Source of the DNA: Zasmidium citrigriseum
Lineage: Eukaryota > Ascomycota > Dothideomycetes > Mycosphaerellales > Mycosphaerellaceae
Reading direction: 5' to 3'
Length of the DNA: 64,000 bases
Assembly (NCBI GenBank): GCA_002786025.1
Contig: NHNW01000018.1
Location: forward strand, 186,001 to 250,000
Both the position numbers and the translations under genes were made by a program. This document shows positions 44,756 through 55,278 of this stretch, piece after piece (positions within the stretch are counted from its first letter, which is position 1; each line of letters begins with the position of its first letter). The notes beneath the pieces are model-generated. The model had not been told where the DNA came from. It ran no database searches and worked only from the letters and a program-made list of their open reading frames with translations.

Positions 44756-46222
44756 ATGACTGGAGCCGACATGATGAAGAGAAGGAAACTTCTTGGCGCC
44801 GAGATTCTGAGCACATCTCTTGAGATGCAGTCATTCTCGGGCGTTGCGGTCGAAGTGCGAATTCTGTGTGCACACCCTCCACAGGAGAGAGTGGGCACAC
44901 CGGCCTACTCACCAGGGGACCGACTCGCCGGCGAGGTCCAAGTTGCCAAAAGCCCAGACATTATGATCAATACCGTTCGAGTCACATTTGAAGGTAAAGG
45001 ATAGGCAGCATGCGTGATCTTCGAACTTTTGAGCTGACAAAGATGAAGGAGCCATCAGCACATGGATAGCAAGCACCCTCAATGAAGGAGAGATCAAGAC
45101 TATGCAACACAAGGTACAAGATTGGAACGATGCTGACTACACCATGATCTTTACGCTGCAAGCGCTGATACGGACAGTCAGTTCTTGAAGCAAACACACC
45201 CTGCAAGCCATGAATCGCGCAAGGGACCACCGGCCGGACCAGTCACGACCATTTCGTTTCCTTTCTGCTTCACCATTGCCAATGAGATACCAGCAACAGA
45301 AGAAGATCTCGACCATAGCTCGGTACTTCCTCCTTCGACTCAACAAGGCGACCTTCTCATCGATGCATGGCGAACCTCATTCATGCAGCCGTTGATCCAG
45401 TACCTTCTCCGTGTACGGGTCACATATCACAACTCCCATATTCGGGCGCTCGACGGAGCCCCTGAGCGTACGCGAATGGTTCTCTACGCTTCAAGAGAGA
45501 TTTCGATACTGCCTGCATTCGCCATGCAAATGCCGCCGCCTTACCCACATCAAAGAGAGGACGTATCGGGACATCATGCGCTCGTCAAGAAACAACGCTA
45601 CTTTGGCCGACCAATCGCTCGAATCCATGCACGACTTGAAGGTATTGAGCTTTTACATCAAGCTTATACCCAAGACTGCTGGACAGCCAAACGGTGGTTG
45701 ACATTCACGTACGAGACCCAAGGAAATGCGAATCCCTCGACCAGATCTCCAGTGCGAATCGTCGTCACTTCATCTCTCATCTGTACAACGCTCTGGAGTA
45801 CTCAACCCCTGAACAGCACGGATCCAGAGAATGACGATTTAGCAAACGAAAGCACCGGGACTCACATCGAGACTCGAAAGCTAGGCCAACAATCTCTTCC
45901 TCTTATCGATCCTGTCATCATCCACGATGGCAACACAAGGAAATTGCGAAGGATCTATCGACTGCCAGTCGATGTGAAGACCAGCCTGGAGCCATCGTCT
46001 CCGTTCAATACTTTGCTTGCAAAGCGAACTTTGGTTCTGCGGATGGAACTGCACGTTACTGGCTTTCATCACAGACCCTTATCGGTCGAAAGTCCGTTAG
46101 AGGTCCAACCTTGGGTATCACAGTTGCCGAAGAGACATCCTACTCCTTGCAGCGACGTTCATACCGATAAGACGGACGATGATAGTATTGAAGAGGTAAA
46201 GTCATCGATGCTCAATGTCTAG
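44756..46222 (+). CDS. arrestin-like domain protein
   Basis: Three exons (44756-44993, 45043-45113 and 45182-46222; introns of 49 and 68 nt), 449 residues. The N-terminal arrestin sheet has AVEVRILCAHPP, YSPGDRLAGEVQV and MINTVRVTFED. The next section includes MQHKFLKQTHPAS and TISFPFCFTIANEIP, where arrestins typically carry a conserved edge strand. The C-terminal lobe includes FHHRPLSVESPLEVQ and ends in an acidic tail. Fungal arrestins act as adaptors for ubiquitin-dependent endocytosis of transporters or in pH signalling. No PPxY motif was seen, so Rsp5 recruitment is not supported directly. Splice sites chosen by phase. Confidence 0.75.
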
Positions 46223-46413
46223 AGGCTTCCGCTGATGTAACTTAGTTGCCGCCAGAGTATGATGCTTAAGAGGATCCAGAGTATCTTTTGTTGGGGTTCG
46301 AGATTCATTTCACCAGCTTTGCATTGTGGTTGATGACTCTAGGGAGACTTGGGAGGATGAAATGATAGTGTGGTGTACATGTAACAGAAAGTCCAATTCA
46401 TAACAATTCTGAT

Positions 46414-47022
46414 CTAGCTGTTCCTCCCACCAAAAGTAAGCTGCTCTTCCTCGTTCAGGGTGTACTGATAGTCTTGATGGGGACTCCCGTCGACGAGCTC
46501 AGGAAATTGTGATGGGGTCGGGAATCCCACTGCCAGGTAGTTGGCTGGAATGTCACTCGCGAGCAGCATATCCGCATCGGTGACTCCGAGAGACTGTGCC
46601 TTCCTTCGTGAGGAGATCGATATGTCCTGCCATGAAGAACCAGCTTGGGAGCTGATCGTCGCGGAGTTATTGATTGTACCACTCAGGCGAGTATGGTCTT
46701 GGACCATCTACCGACTCGTTGCGTGCGCGGTGGCGAGAGGAGGATGACGGCCTTGTATGTGCCATTGTCTTGCTCGTACTGGAACTCGAAGCCCTCGGGG
46801 CAACGATCCAGGTCTGCCAGGTAGCGTCTGGCGACATAGCGACGCTTGAACGCCGGCTTGTCCGCAGTAGGGATGGCTTATGGGTATGCGTCAATGACCA
46901 TCTTTTTCTTATGGGTTGATTATGAAAGGCTTACCTCGGAGGCCTTTGTAGATATGGACCGCATCTCTCTGCGACACTGAACTCTGTCTGGGGCTCGGGA
47001 TTCGTTGGAGCGCTGTTGCCAT
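46414..47022 (-). CDS. small three-exon protein, unknown
   Basis: Exons 46935-47022, 46712-46876 and 46414-46643 (introns of 58 and 68 nt) fit in phase; 160 residues from the ATG at 47022. The middle exon is strongly protein-like (FKRRYVARRYLADLDRCPEG; FEFQYEQDNGTYKAVILLSP), and the last is acidic and Ser-rich. An alternative upstream exon between 47030 and 47600 exists in another frame (Gly/Ser/Pro-rich), so the N-terminus may be longer. No domain recognised. Confidence 0.5.
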
Positions 47023-47824
47023 TCCAGGCGGTGGAGAAGGGAATGGTGCTGCTCGAAGTGCCGTCGCCGCCGCCGGCAATCCCACTCTTACCTACCATGT
47101 TTGCCATGTCTGCCATGGAATTGTTCGGCAAGGATGTTGGCGTAATGGTTGGCAGCGGACGTAGTACGTCTGGCTGAGGGTCGCATGGCGGGCGGTGGAA
47201 GGCATGATGGGTGGTGGTGGGTGCGGACGGTGAAGAGTCCTGATTGTCCGCGATGTTAGCATTGATGTTATGACTGCTTGTTGGAAGGTCGAGACTTACG
47301 GTGGCGACGACGGCCACGCACTTCAATGGGTCGGCATCGGACCCAGCACGCTGGTGATAACGTCTCGGCGGAGGATGTCCGTGACGGCGGTGGCATGTCC
47401 GCCACCCGCGCCTGGGTGTTGAGCGCGTTGGGTTCGTATGGGCGTTGGATTCGTAGGCATCTAGAGCCCTTGATGATGGCATTGGTGGTGTCGATGAGTG
47501 AGTTATTCTCATGACTGTTGTTGTTGATTGTTGTTGTGTTGAAGTTGAAAAGGCGGGAAGGAAGTTTTTGGAAAGCAAGTGAAGCTGGAGGCAGTCCACG
47601 CATGGACTTCAGGCTACCGCTGCTGGAAAGGGGTCCCCAATAGGCAACTTGCTTCACTCACAGCCCATGAGCTGAGTATTGTTCCCATTGAATAGCCCTT
47701 AGACCAGAGGTGAGGAATTGAAGATGTTGTTCTGTGTCTTGCCTCTATCCCCAGCATCGTATCCTTGACAAACATCCTCAGACACTACCCATTGCCTTCG
47801 TCGACAGCCTCGATATCGGAGAAA
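47023..47824. other. intergenic region between divergent genes, with a repeat-like word
   Basis: About 800 bases. The left half carries a minus-strand Pro/Ser/His-rich ORF of doubtful status. The right part (47650-47824) contains gcttcactcac and ctctatccccagc (47743-47755), both shared with the repeat family around 7370-7500; see findings. It includes the promoter of the SprT-like gene at 47825. Confidence 0.45.
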
Positions 47825-48772
47825 ATGTCTTCGTTTTACGATGAGAGCTACCTTCGCACCATCCAGGATGAGGGCCGTCACGCCAGCCGCCGTATCAAAT
47901 TCACCTCCGAGGGGAAGGGCGTCAAATTCAAGCGTGAAAAGCACCATTCCTTGCATTTGGCAGAGTCAGTCATAGCGCAATTGCCGCCGTATAGCCTCAC
48001 AACGCGAGAAGTTCGACGAAAGGCTCTAGAAGAGTGGGAATGCGTGAAGAAAGACCTCCACAAAGAGAACTTCGTTCGCCCAAGTGAGGCAAAGATGCTT
48101 GAGATAATCGACATCTTCAGCCGTATCTTCTACTTTGGCAAGCTGAGTCCCGTGGAGTTCGCGTGGGGCCCTCACCTATTCGTAAACTCCGGGAGGACTA
48201 CTTTTGGTTTCACAAGACGGTGGGAGGAGCAAGGCCGCATCCGAGTGAGAATCTACATCGATCCGGAAGACTGGCACGATGAAGACAACACGCCGAATCA
48301 CTTCACCAGCATAATCTCGACGCTTCTCCACGAGAGTATCCATGCTTTCTGGTACCTATGGTCTTGCGAAGTGGCATGCTCGGATCGTCGTTGCAAGGAG
48401 ACAAGGACAGAGATTATTGGGAAGGCCGGCCATGGGATGGCATTCACCCAGGCTGCCACGTACATACAAGCGTACGCGGAAAAGCAGCTCATCGAGGGCA
48501 TCGATCTTGGGCTTTGGGACGAGCTTGCGTGCGAGTACGAGGAGAACGGCTGCCTCTTGAGTCTATGGGATACCAGCTACTGCCACGAGCACTCCAGTCT
48601 TGCGTTGAGTCAGTTCGCTGTAGATCCAGAGAACGCATCCAAGAGGGAGACGCCTTCATGTCTGTGGGCGGATCCCATCGTCCACGAAATCTCCGGAAGC
48701 CTCATGGTACTGTTGACAGTCTTGCTGTGCTTCTGTTGGCTCGTGGCGAGCTCCATATTCGGAGAACGATGA
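47825..48772 (+). CDS. SprT-like zinc metalloprotease (copy 3) with C-terminal membrane helix
   Basis: 315 residues, single exon, ATG at 47825. The motif LLHESIHAF is followed by SCEVACSDRRC (three cysteines) and GKAGHGMAF, matching copy 2 closely. VEFAWGPHL precedes it. The last roughly 25 residues include a hydrophobic helix (GSLMVLLTVLLCFCWLVASS) and end FGER, so this copy could be a tail-anchored protein. Neither other copy has such a tail. No intron is needed. Sits to the right of the small three-exon gene, divergently transcribed. Confidence 0.82.
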   Translation: MSSFYDESYLRTIQDEGRHASRRIKFTSEGKGVKFKREKHHSLHLAESVIAQLPPYSLTTREVRRKALEEWECVKKDLHKENFVRPSEAKMLEIIDIFSRIFYFGKLSPVEFAWGPHLFVNSGRTTFGFTRRWEEQGRIRVRIYIDPEDWHDEDNTPNHFTSIISTLLHESIHAFWYLWSCEVACSDRRCKETRTEIIGKAGHGMAFTQAATYIQAYAEKQLIEGIDLGLWDELACEYEENGCLLSLWDTSYCHEHSSLALSQFAVDPENASKRETPSCLWADPIVHEISGSLMVLLTVLLCFCWLVASSIFGER

Positions 48773-49282
48773 GAAGGAGAGGGAGGGAGAAAGAAAGAGA
48801 GAAGGAGGGGTGGAGTTGTGAAAGAAGGCCCATGCGTACGAACATCCGCTAGCGTGGCAAGGATGCGGATCCAATGGCGTTGAGATCGTTATAAATCGAT
48901 CAAAACAGCGTCCCCGCTGCGAGTTGCAACAACACTACCTAGCCATTGACGAGATCGATGAACGATGAAGCTGAAAGAACAATTGATCGAGAACAGTATA
49001 CTCAAGTAAAGGCTTCTTCGTCAACATCGTCAAAGCGAAGCTCCAGCCTCATCTGCAGATCGTACGTCACACCTCCCACAGGCAGGTTGTCTTCCCTGCT
49101 CGTCACCAGCACCACGACCACCTGTCATCCCGTCATGTCGTGCAACGTTTCCTTGTCCTGGATGGTGTACGAGGCCACAATGTCGACGAGATCGCACACT
49201 TCAAACACATATCTACCCTCGTATTTATAGCCACCGACGGTAAGCTTTCGCGCCAGCTTTTAGGCTCGCGACCATTGCAACG
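48773..49282. other. intergenic region, possibly 5' leader
   Basis: About 510 bases. A plus-strand ORF (48946-49230) has Ser/Thr-rich low-complexity content and no joinable splice; likely untranslated leader of the gene at 49283. A purine-rich run (about 48772-48800) follows the SprT-like stop. Confidence 0.4.
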
Positions 49283-51668
49283 ATGCCGGACATGTCGTGG
49301 ATGTCGCCGAAGCGACGGCGCACTACTGGAAACCTGAAGACCTTACCGAATGGACAGTATCTCCAAACAGAAGGCGAGGGCTCAACACCATCAACGCCGA
49401 CGAGGTCTGGAAGCTCGAAATCAGACCGACCATCGCCGAGACAGAGACCATTGTCGCAAGGATCATACCCTACGAACAACAGCGATGGAAATCTATTCTA
49501 TGCCTATGCGCGAAAGGTTGGGAAGACCAAAGCAGTAGCCAACGAACAGTGTGTTGATCTAACGCTCCTCGCAGGGCGACGAACTCCGCTCGCGCTTCCT
49601 CCTCACCTTCGCCTCTGCCTCCATCGCCAACGAGTGGTGGCTGCTCATCCAAGCTCATTTCCCAGATTGCTCACGACCGGGCCCACAGCTTTTCTCATTC
49701 AAAACCGACGACTTTCTCGACAAAGCTTGGAGGCACCCGGCATTCGAACATCTCAAGACGAAATGGATGTACATTTCTTTTGGAGAAGCGCAGTCGAATG
49801 GGATTGGAGGAGCAGCGCAAGGAATCATCCCAGTTCAAGATGCGCACGGCAACATGATGGGCGGATCAGCGTCTGTTACATCAAGCCCGGAGCTGGGCCA
49901 GGCGAGGAAGGAGGTGAAGGATATGCGCAACGATGTGACGAGGCTGGAAGAGCATTTCGAGAAGATGATGGAGGCGGTGGAGAAGAATACTGAGGGTGTG
50001 AAGGAGCTTGCGGAGAAGCAAGAGCAGGATGTTGGTCAGGAGAGCAGAGGCGCTGGCAACGGATACTTTGACATGAGCGAGCTGTCTGGGCACTTTGGGC
50101 GCATGACGGATCTGCTGGCAAGGAATATGGAGCACATGGAGAACATGTCGAAGAGACAGTTCGAGAACGAGCAGAAGTTGAGCAAAGCCTTGGAAGAGAT
50201 GGGCTCGAAGCAAAGAGCAGACTACCCAGATATGTCACAGCTGTCGACGCATTTGGACCGGATTCAGAACATGATGGAGCGATCCATGTCTGATCAAAAG
50301 GATAATGCGAGAACCTCTGAAGAGAATACCTCAGCGATCGATTTCTCGCCTTTGACGGACAAGTTGCAGAGGATGCAGGAAGCAGTGGAGCAGAACTCGG
50401 CGCTGATCAAGGCGTTGCTTGACGAAGGTGCAGCCCAAGAGTCAGACGCTCCAAGGACTCCTTTCTGGGCGCCTGGATCAAGCCAACACCAACCCGATTT
50501 GACGCCTTTGACTGAGCATCTGGAAAAGATCCATGAGGCAATTGAGCAGCAGAGCTCGCATATGCAAGCTCTCGTAGGTTTTGCGAGCGGTGACGGCGAA
50601 ACTGGGGGACCGCCCATGCCTTCAGGATTAGAACAACAACCACACGCTAGCCTGGCTCCTCTCGGCGAACATCTGGAGCAGATCTACAACGCAATCGAAG
50701 AAGGCAACAAGCATGCGAAAGAGATTGCCGATAGAGACAAGCTACATGCAGTGGTTGATTCCAGTTCTTTCGTCACGCAACTGAAAGATCAATTCGCGCA
50801 GCTTATTGAGGCTCAGAATGGAACTCGCGAGGCCATTGAGCAAACGAATGGAGAGCTGGACTTCACGCCGTTGGCAGATCACATGGAAGCTGTGCGAGAG
50901 GCTATCGAAGGACAACATCATCCACTTCTGGAACACTTGCAGGCCATTCACGCTGCTACGGACCGCAATACAGAGCTGTTTACTTCTGTGGTTAACACGC
51001 AACTCAAAGACATCGACTTCTCATCGTTAACGCAACGACTGGATGAGATTCGCATAGCCGTCGAGCAGAACAGCGCTGACATCCCACGAGCAATCGACTT
51101 TGGACCTCTCGCCGGTCATCTCGAGGCCATTCGTGAGGCAACAGATTCAAATGCAGAGCAAGTGAAAGCCATGGTGGAAGCACGGAAGCAAGTTAGTCCT
51201 CCATCTGCGAGTAAATCGAACGAGATCGACTTCACTCCCCTGACCGAACGACTGAACCGCATCCACAAGAGCCTCGAGAAAGCCAACAACACCTCTCACG
51301 AGACCAGTCCAGGGGGCGGCGATCCCAAATTTATCCTATCTGCGTTGACGTCTCATCTCAGCAAGATCCAATCCGTGACCGAGCAAAATGCCAACGCTGT
51401 CAAGTCCATCACGAATCGATCCAAAGCAACCGAAGAGAAGGTCAAGATCGACTCCGAAGGTTTTGATAAGAGATTGGAGGCTACCTCGAGCCAAGTCAGA
51501 GAGCTGATGGCTGGACATAGGGAGATGACGAAAGTTATGAGGGAGTTGGCGCAGGCTATCACAGCGCAGAATAAGGGGAGCTGTGATCATGTTGTTATTC
51601 CACCACCGAGGAAGGTTGGGAGGAAGATTGTGGGGTTTGTTTACGATGCGAAGGATGGGCCAGTTTGA
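49283..51668 (+). CDS. large coiled-coil repeat protein with about ten DFxPLxxHL units
   Basis: Two exons (49283-49516 and 49575-51668; intron of 58 nt), 775 residues. The N-terminal part has a Ser/Pro-rich leader and a folded-looking segment (GNLFYAYARK, LRSRFLLTFASASIANEWWL, FKTDDFLDKAWRHPAFEHLK) that could be PH-like, though this is weak. From about residue 160 to 720 a motif of roughly 40 residues recurs, about ten times: an Asp/Leu-Phe-Thr/Ser-Pro-Leu start, then HLxxIxxAIExN. Examples are AIDFSPLTDKLQRMQEAVEQ, LTPLTEHLEKIHEAIEQQ, ELDFTPLADHMEAVREAIEG and EIDFTPLTERLNRIHKSLEK. Each unit is predicted amphipathic helix. Function unknown; a structural or scaffolding role is likely. Confidence 0.75.
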
Positions 51669-52084
51669 GATTGACGACAGCGACATTGACAGTGAAAATG
51701 GCTGTCTGATTGGGATGGCCTTACGATTGATGATTGACGAGATACGAATTGTACATTGAGACGGGCAAAAAGGTGCTCATATTGAAGGACGAGGGTCGGC
51801 TTTGGCCCCCAAACCACTTTAAACGCCACCTACGCTCCTTCCTTTTAAGCGCCGATGGTCCCACCTGCGGCTGAAGCATTCCTCTTGAAACCTCCGAACG
51901 AATCGACCTCCCTCCATTTCCAGACGAGCAAGGATTCACTCCTCCACCATCAAGTCTCAACTGTTCGGAAAGGAAGCATACCAATGTCCATCTCATCGTC
52001 AAGGTCAGGAACCAGCAGCGCCAGAGGTCAAGCGCCACCCAAAAGAACGTCCACCTGGAACTGGAACCGGCGATAAAGGTCGAC
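51669..52084. other. intergenic region upstream of HET gene
   Basis: About 415 bases. Plus ORF 51855-52076 may be an upstream leader or an unplaced 5' exon of the HET gene; it ends only 9 bases before the ATG at 52085, but no in-frame join was found. Otherwise nothing seen. Confidence 0.4.
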
Positions 52085-54178
52085 ATGGCCTCTCTCGGGA
52101 CGATCTATACTCGCAATTTGAGCAAGGAGCCGCAGAGTCTCGTCACTCCAATAACGCCTGCGGCAGATGGCGCTCCAGCCAATCGATCCTCCCGCACGAA
52201 GGAGCTGTGTGGAACCTGTGGGTCCATCGATTTCGCAGAGCTGTTCAAGACAAGATCCAAGCAGTCATTGGGATCCATACGACAAGCCTTCCGGAACTGG
52301 TGGTGTCCGCTGTGCTCCTTGATCACGGAGCAGCTTGCTAAGGCGAATCCGCATCTGGATGTTCATGCAGACATCGTCGAGTCCTCGCTGAACTACTCCA
52401 TTCGACTTCGGCGTGGGACAGCAGAGTCTGACATACATCACAACACCCTGCTTGTTGCGCTGGAAAGCTCTTCAGTAACTCGTCTCGGAAGCGATCAGTG
52501 GTATACGAACATTGCTCTCGATCTCGTGGGCGATATCAAGGACCGAGCCACCGGACAGACGACTGCAACGGGCTCACGCCTGCCCTTGCGCTCATGTTTG
52601 AATCCCCTCGAGCTGCAGACCTGGCTGAAGACTTGCGATAGCTGCCAAAGTGCTCACATGCTGCAGAGAACGACGAGTGAGAACGACATCCACGCTGAGT
52701 TCGAGAGACTTCAGAGCAAGGGCCGCTTTCGCCTGATCGATGTCAAAGCGAACAAAGTCGTCGCCTTGAAGCACACGCCCCGGTACTTTGCCCTGTCGTA
52801 CATTTGGGGCAAGACGATGGCAAGCTACCATGCTTCAAATCTGCTGACGACAGATCTCTCAGACAATCTACCGCGAACCGTCCAGGATGCAATGCTTCTG
52901 GTCGAAAGCCTGGGAGAGCAGTATCTTTGGGTGGATACCCTGTGCATCGATCAAAACAATCTGGATGAAAAGCAGGACATCGTTGCTCACATGGGATCCA
53001 TCTACCGAAACGCCTACGCCACGATTGTTGCTGCGTCCGCCGAGGACTCAAGCATTGGACTCACAGCTTTCTATCCCAGCTCGGCGAGAACTGAAATGCC
53101 CCGAAAGATGAAGTCAGACCGGCTCTCCTTCTCGTTACTGCCTTCGAGATCTCAGCTGGAGAGTCTTGTCGAGCAGAGCAAGTGGAGCACAAGAGCTTGG
53201 ACCTTCCAGGAACGCCTTCTCTCAAGGAGGTGTATTTTCTTCTTCGAGGATGAAGTCGTTTTACAGTGTGCGAATGGCGTGCTACGAGAAGCCTACCAGA
53301 TAAAGCACTCCCACAACTCGAGCACCGCGGCTACTGCAAGTCTCTTCCATAGATCCATGGACTTGACTCCTTTCGGGTGGACCCATTATTGCAGCGCAGT
53401 TGCCGACTACAGCCGTCGAAACATGACAATGGCAGGCGATAGGTTCGACGCTTTCCGAGGAATCTTTGAGCGCTTTTGCGCAAAGACCCATAGCAGAGAC
53501 CTGAACGGTATGCTTTGTGCCTTACCGCTGAGCTGGTTTGGTACAGCGCTCTTATGGAGAGTACCTGAGGGCCATCCATTCCCGAAACGCAATCCATATG
53601 ATTCAAGCCGTTCGATGAAGCTACCGAGCTGGAGTTGGATCGGCTGGACGGGCGAGGTTGCTCACGCTGCCGCTCAAATGCCAGATCCGCCTCATGTGAG
53701 CTTGACTTTGTGGAGCCTGGAGAGATTTGGTCAAGACAATCTGGTGCTCCAGCGAAGAGGCGATGAAAGTGTCAACTTCGACGAAATCTTGAGTCAAGAG
53801 TTGTCAATCAGCTCTCCGGCCTCTCCGAGAGGTATCACGCTCCACATCTGCGCACCAACCATGATTTGCTTCCTCGACAATACCTGGGATGAATCCAACA
53901 TCGCGACTTTGATCCACAGCGAGACATCCGGCGAACGCACCGAAATTGGTGTCATCCACATCGACGATCCCTTTTGGTTGGCACAACAGGATGAGAGCAA
54001 GCCGTTTCAGCTCATTCTGTTCATTGATGCCACCTCATTCCTCAAGAGTCTGGTTCCAGCGATCTTGACGGAGCGAGTAGGCCAATACTTCGAAAGGGTG
54101 CCTGTGGCAGTGCATATCATGGCATCGTTTGCAGTCCTGGCAAAGGCTTCCAAGCTGGAACATGTGCGACTTCGATAA
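52085..54178 (+). CDS. HET-domain incompatibility protein
   Basis: 697 residues, single exon. The N-terminal region has a Cys-pair segment (ELCGTCGSIDFAELF; WWCPLCSLI), often seen at the start of one HET subgroup. The HET domain has YFALSYIWG, LWVDTLCIDQNNLDEKQDIV, RNAYATIVAASAEDSS and WSTRAWTFQERLLSRRCIFF. After it come an extended region with SRSMKLPSWSWIGWTG and C-terminal beta-rich sequence. These proteins control vegetative incompatibility and can trigger cell death. It is convergent with the HET gene at 55279-57429. No WD40, NACHT or membrane segments. Confidence 0.9.
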   Translation: MASLGTIYTRNLSKEPQSLVTPITPAADGAPANRSSRTKELCGTCGSIDFAELFKTRSKQSLGSIRQAFRNWWCPLCSLITEQLAKANPHLDVHADIVESSLNYSIRLRRGTAESDIHHNTLLVALESSSVTRLGSDQWYTNIALDLVGDIKDRATGQTTATGSRLPLRSCLNPLELQTWLKTCDSCQSAHMLQRTTSENDIHAEFERLQSKGRFRLIDVKANKVVALKHTPRYFALSYIWGKTMASYHASNLLTTDLSDNLPRTVQDAMLLVESLGEQYLWVDTLCIDQNNLDEKQDIVAHMGSIYRNAYATIVAASAEDSSIGLTAFYPSSARTEMPRKMKSDRLSFSLLPSRSQLESLVEQSKWSTRAWTFQERLLSRRCIFFFEDEVVLQCANGVLREAYQIKHSHNSSTAATASLFHRSMDLTPFGWTHYCSAVADYSRRNMTMAGDRFDAFRGIFERFCAKTHSRDLNGMLCALPLSWFGTALLWRVPEGHPFPKRNPYDSSRSMKLPSWSWIGWTGEVAHAAAQMPDPPHVSLTLWSLERFGQDNLVLQRRGDESVNFDEILSQELSISSPASPRGITLHICAPTMICFLDNTWDESNIATLIHSETSGERTEIGVIHIDDPFWLAQQDESKPFQLILFIDATSFLKSLVPAILTERVGQYFERVPVAVHIMASFAVLAKASKLEHVRLR

Positions 54179-54846
54179 TGGATCGCCTTCGACTGATCTA
54201 CTGACTATAGAGCTTTTGGACTGCCTTCTGCGGACTTCTCTCAATGTGGCAGGTCATAGACGAATTGGACGGCGGGCTGAGCTGTGGAGCAAGGTCGACA
54301 TCTTGCGGAGCTAGATCCATCGCCTACCTGGACCGAATCGATCTCGTAATCTTATCAGATCATCTGCGGATTCATTCACTTACCGGCATCGAACGCCCGC
54401 GCTTGGAGAAAGTTAGACATGCACATTGCAGATCTGGTGCGTCGATCTGCTTACAACTTCTGGCGTTCGCTGGGTCGTCTCTGTGCTACGACAGACTTGT
54501 GTTGCTGTATATAACCTCGTCAAAACATGCCCGGACCGGCGACTTCGACCACGCAAAGCGATTGCTCGAAAAGCTTCCAATATCTTTGGCATGCAGCGAA
54601 TATAGGCCACAACTGAGATCGTCGCAAACCTGAGAGCTCCACTTCTGTGCCACATGCAGACTGCAATCCTTGGTGTCTTGGAAGTGCAGTCGCTTCTGGC
54701 TTTGTAACGACTGGCAAGCGATGAACATCGCAAGCTTGACCCAAAGTATACGGTTTTGGCATATATAAGACTGCCTTCATACTCTCATGGACTGTTGTCT
54801 ACTTTGCACACAACATCCATCACGATCGAAGACAACGCCCGCGAAA
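54179..54846. other. intergenic region; promoter of secreted peptide gene
   Basis: About 670 bases downstream of the HET stop. Short ORFs only. Contains the TATA box at 54762-54769. Confidence 0.4.
54762..54769 (+). promoter_or_regulatory. TATA box (tatataag) of secreted peptide gene
   Basis: tatataag lies 78 bases upstream of the ATG at 54847, a suitable distance for a fungal core promoter with a short leader. The related gene at 59389 has tataaaag about 92 bases upstream. Most other genes here lack such a clear TATA box near the start. Confidence 0.6.
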
Positions 54847-55023
54847 ATGCAGTTCACCGTTGTCCTCACCACCCTTTTCGCAGCTCTCGTTACAGCCTCG
54901 CCGCTCGAGGAACGCCAGGGACCCTCTTGCGACGGTACGCAGGCCAATGCTTGTGGCTCGATTTGCTATTCTTGCATCAATGGGGTGTGCCAGTACACTG
55001 GGGACCCAAGCTACTGCAGCTAA
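54847..55023 (+). CDS. small secreted cysteine-rich protein (effector-like)
   Basis: 58 residues. Signal peptide about residues 1-18 (MQFTVVLTTLFAALVTAS) followed by a short propeptide-like SPLEERQ and about 34 residues with six cysteines, ending QYTGDPSYCS. The mature part is too short for most enzymes; six Cys in so small a protein is typical of apoplastic peptides and effectors. The ATG at 54847 is chosen because the upstream in-frame extension would displace the signal peptide. It sits between two convergent HET genes. Its function is not known, and no toxicity is claimed. Confidence 0.8.
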   Translation: MQFTVVLTTLFAALVTASPLEERQGPSCDGTQANACGSICYSCINGVCQYTGDPSYCS

Positions 55024-55278
55024 GCATAGCACCTCGCTCGCAGTATGTCATACGGCGCACAGATGTGTCCTTGGCGCCTAACGTCCTAGCAGTTTCGGAC
55101 TTGTCCAAGACACATTTACGATCTGTGAACATCAAGAGAGGCATGGACGGGCGTCTTCCTGTACGACTGAACGACGGTCCCTCTAATTGTTAGCTCCGAG
55201 TGTCGAAGAAGCTGTTCATCGACCTAAGCTACCAAATACACGAAATCAGCATCGGCATTCCTTTGAACTGGCTTCTTG

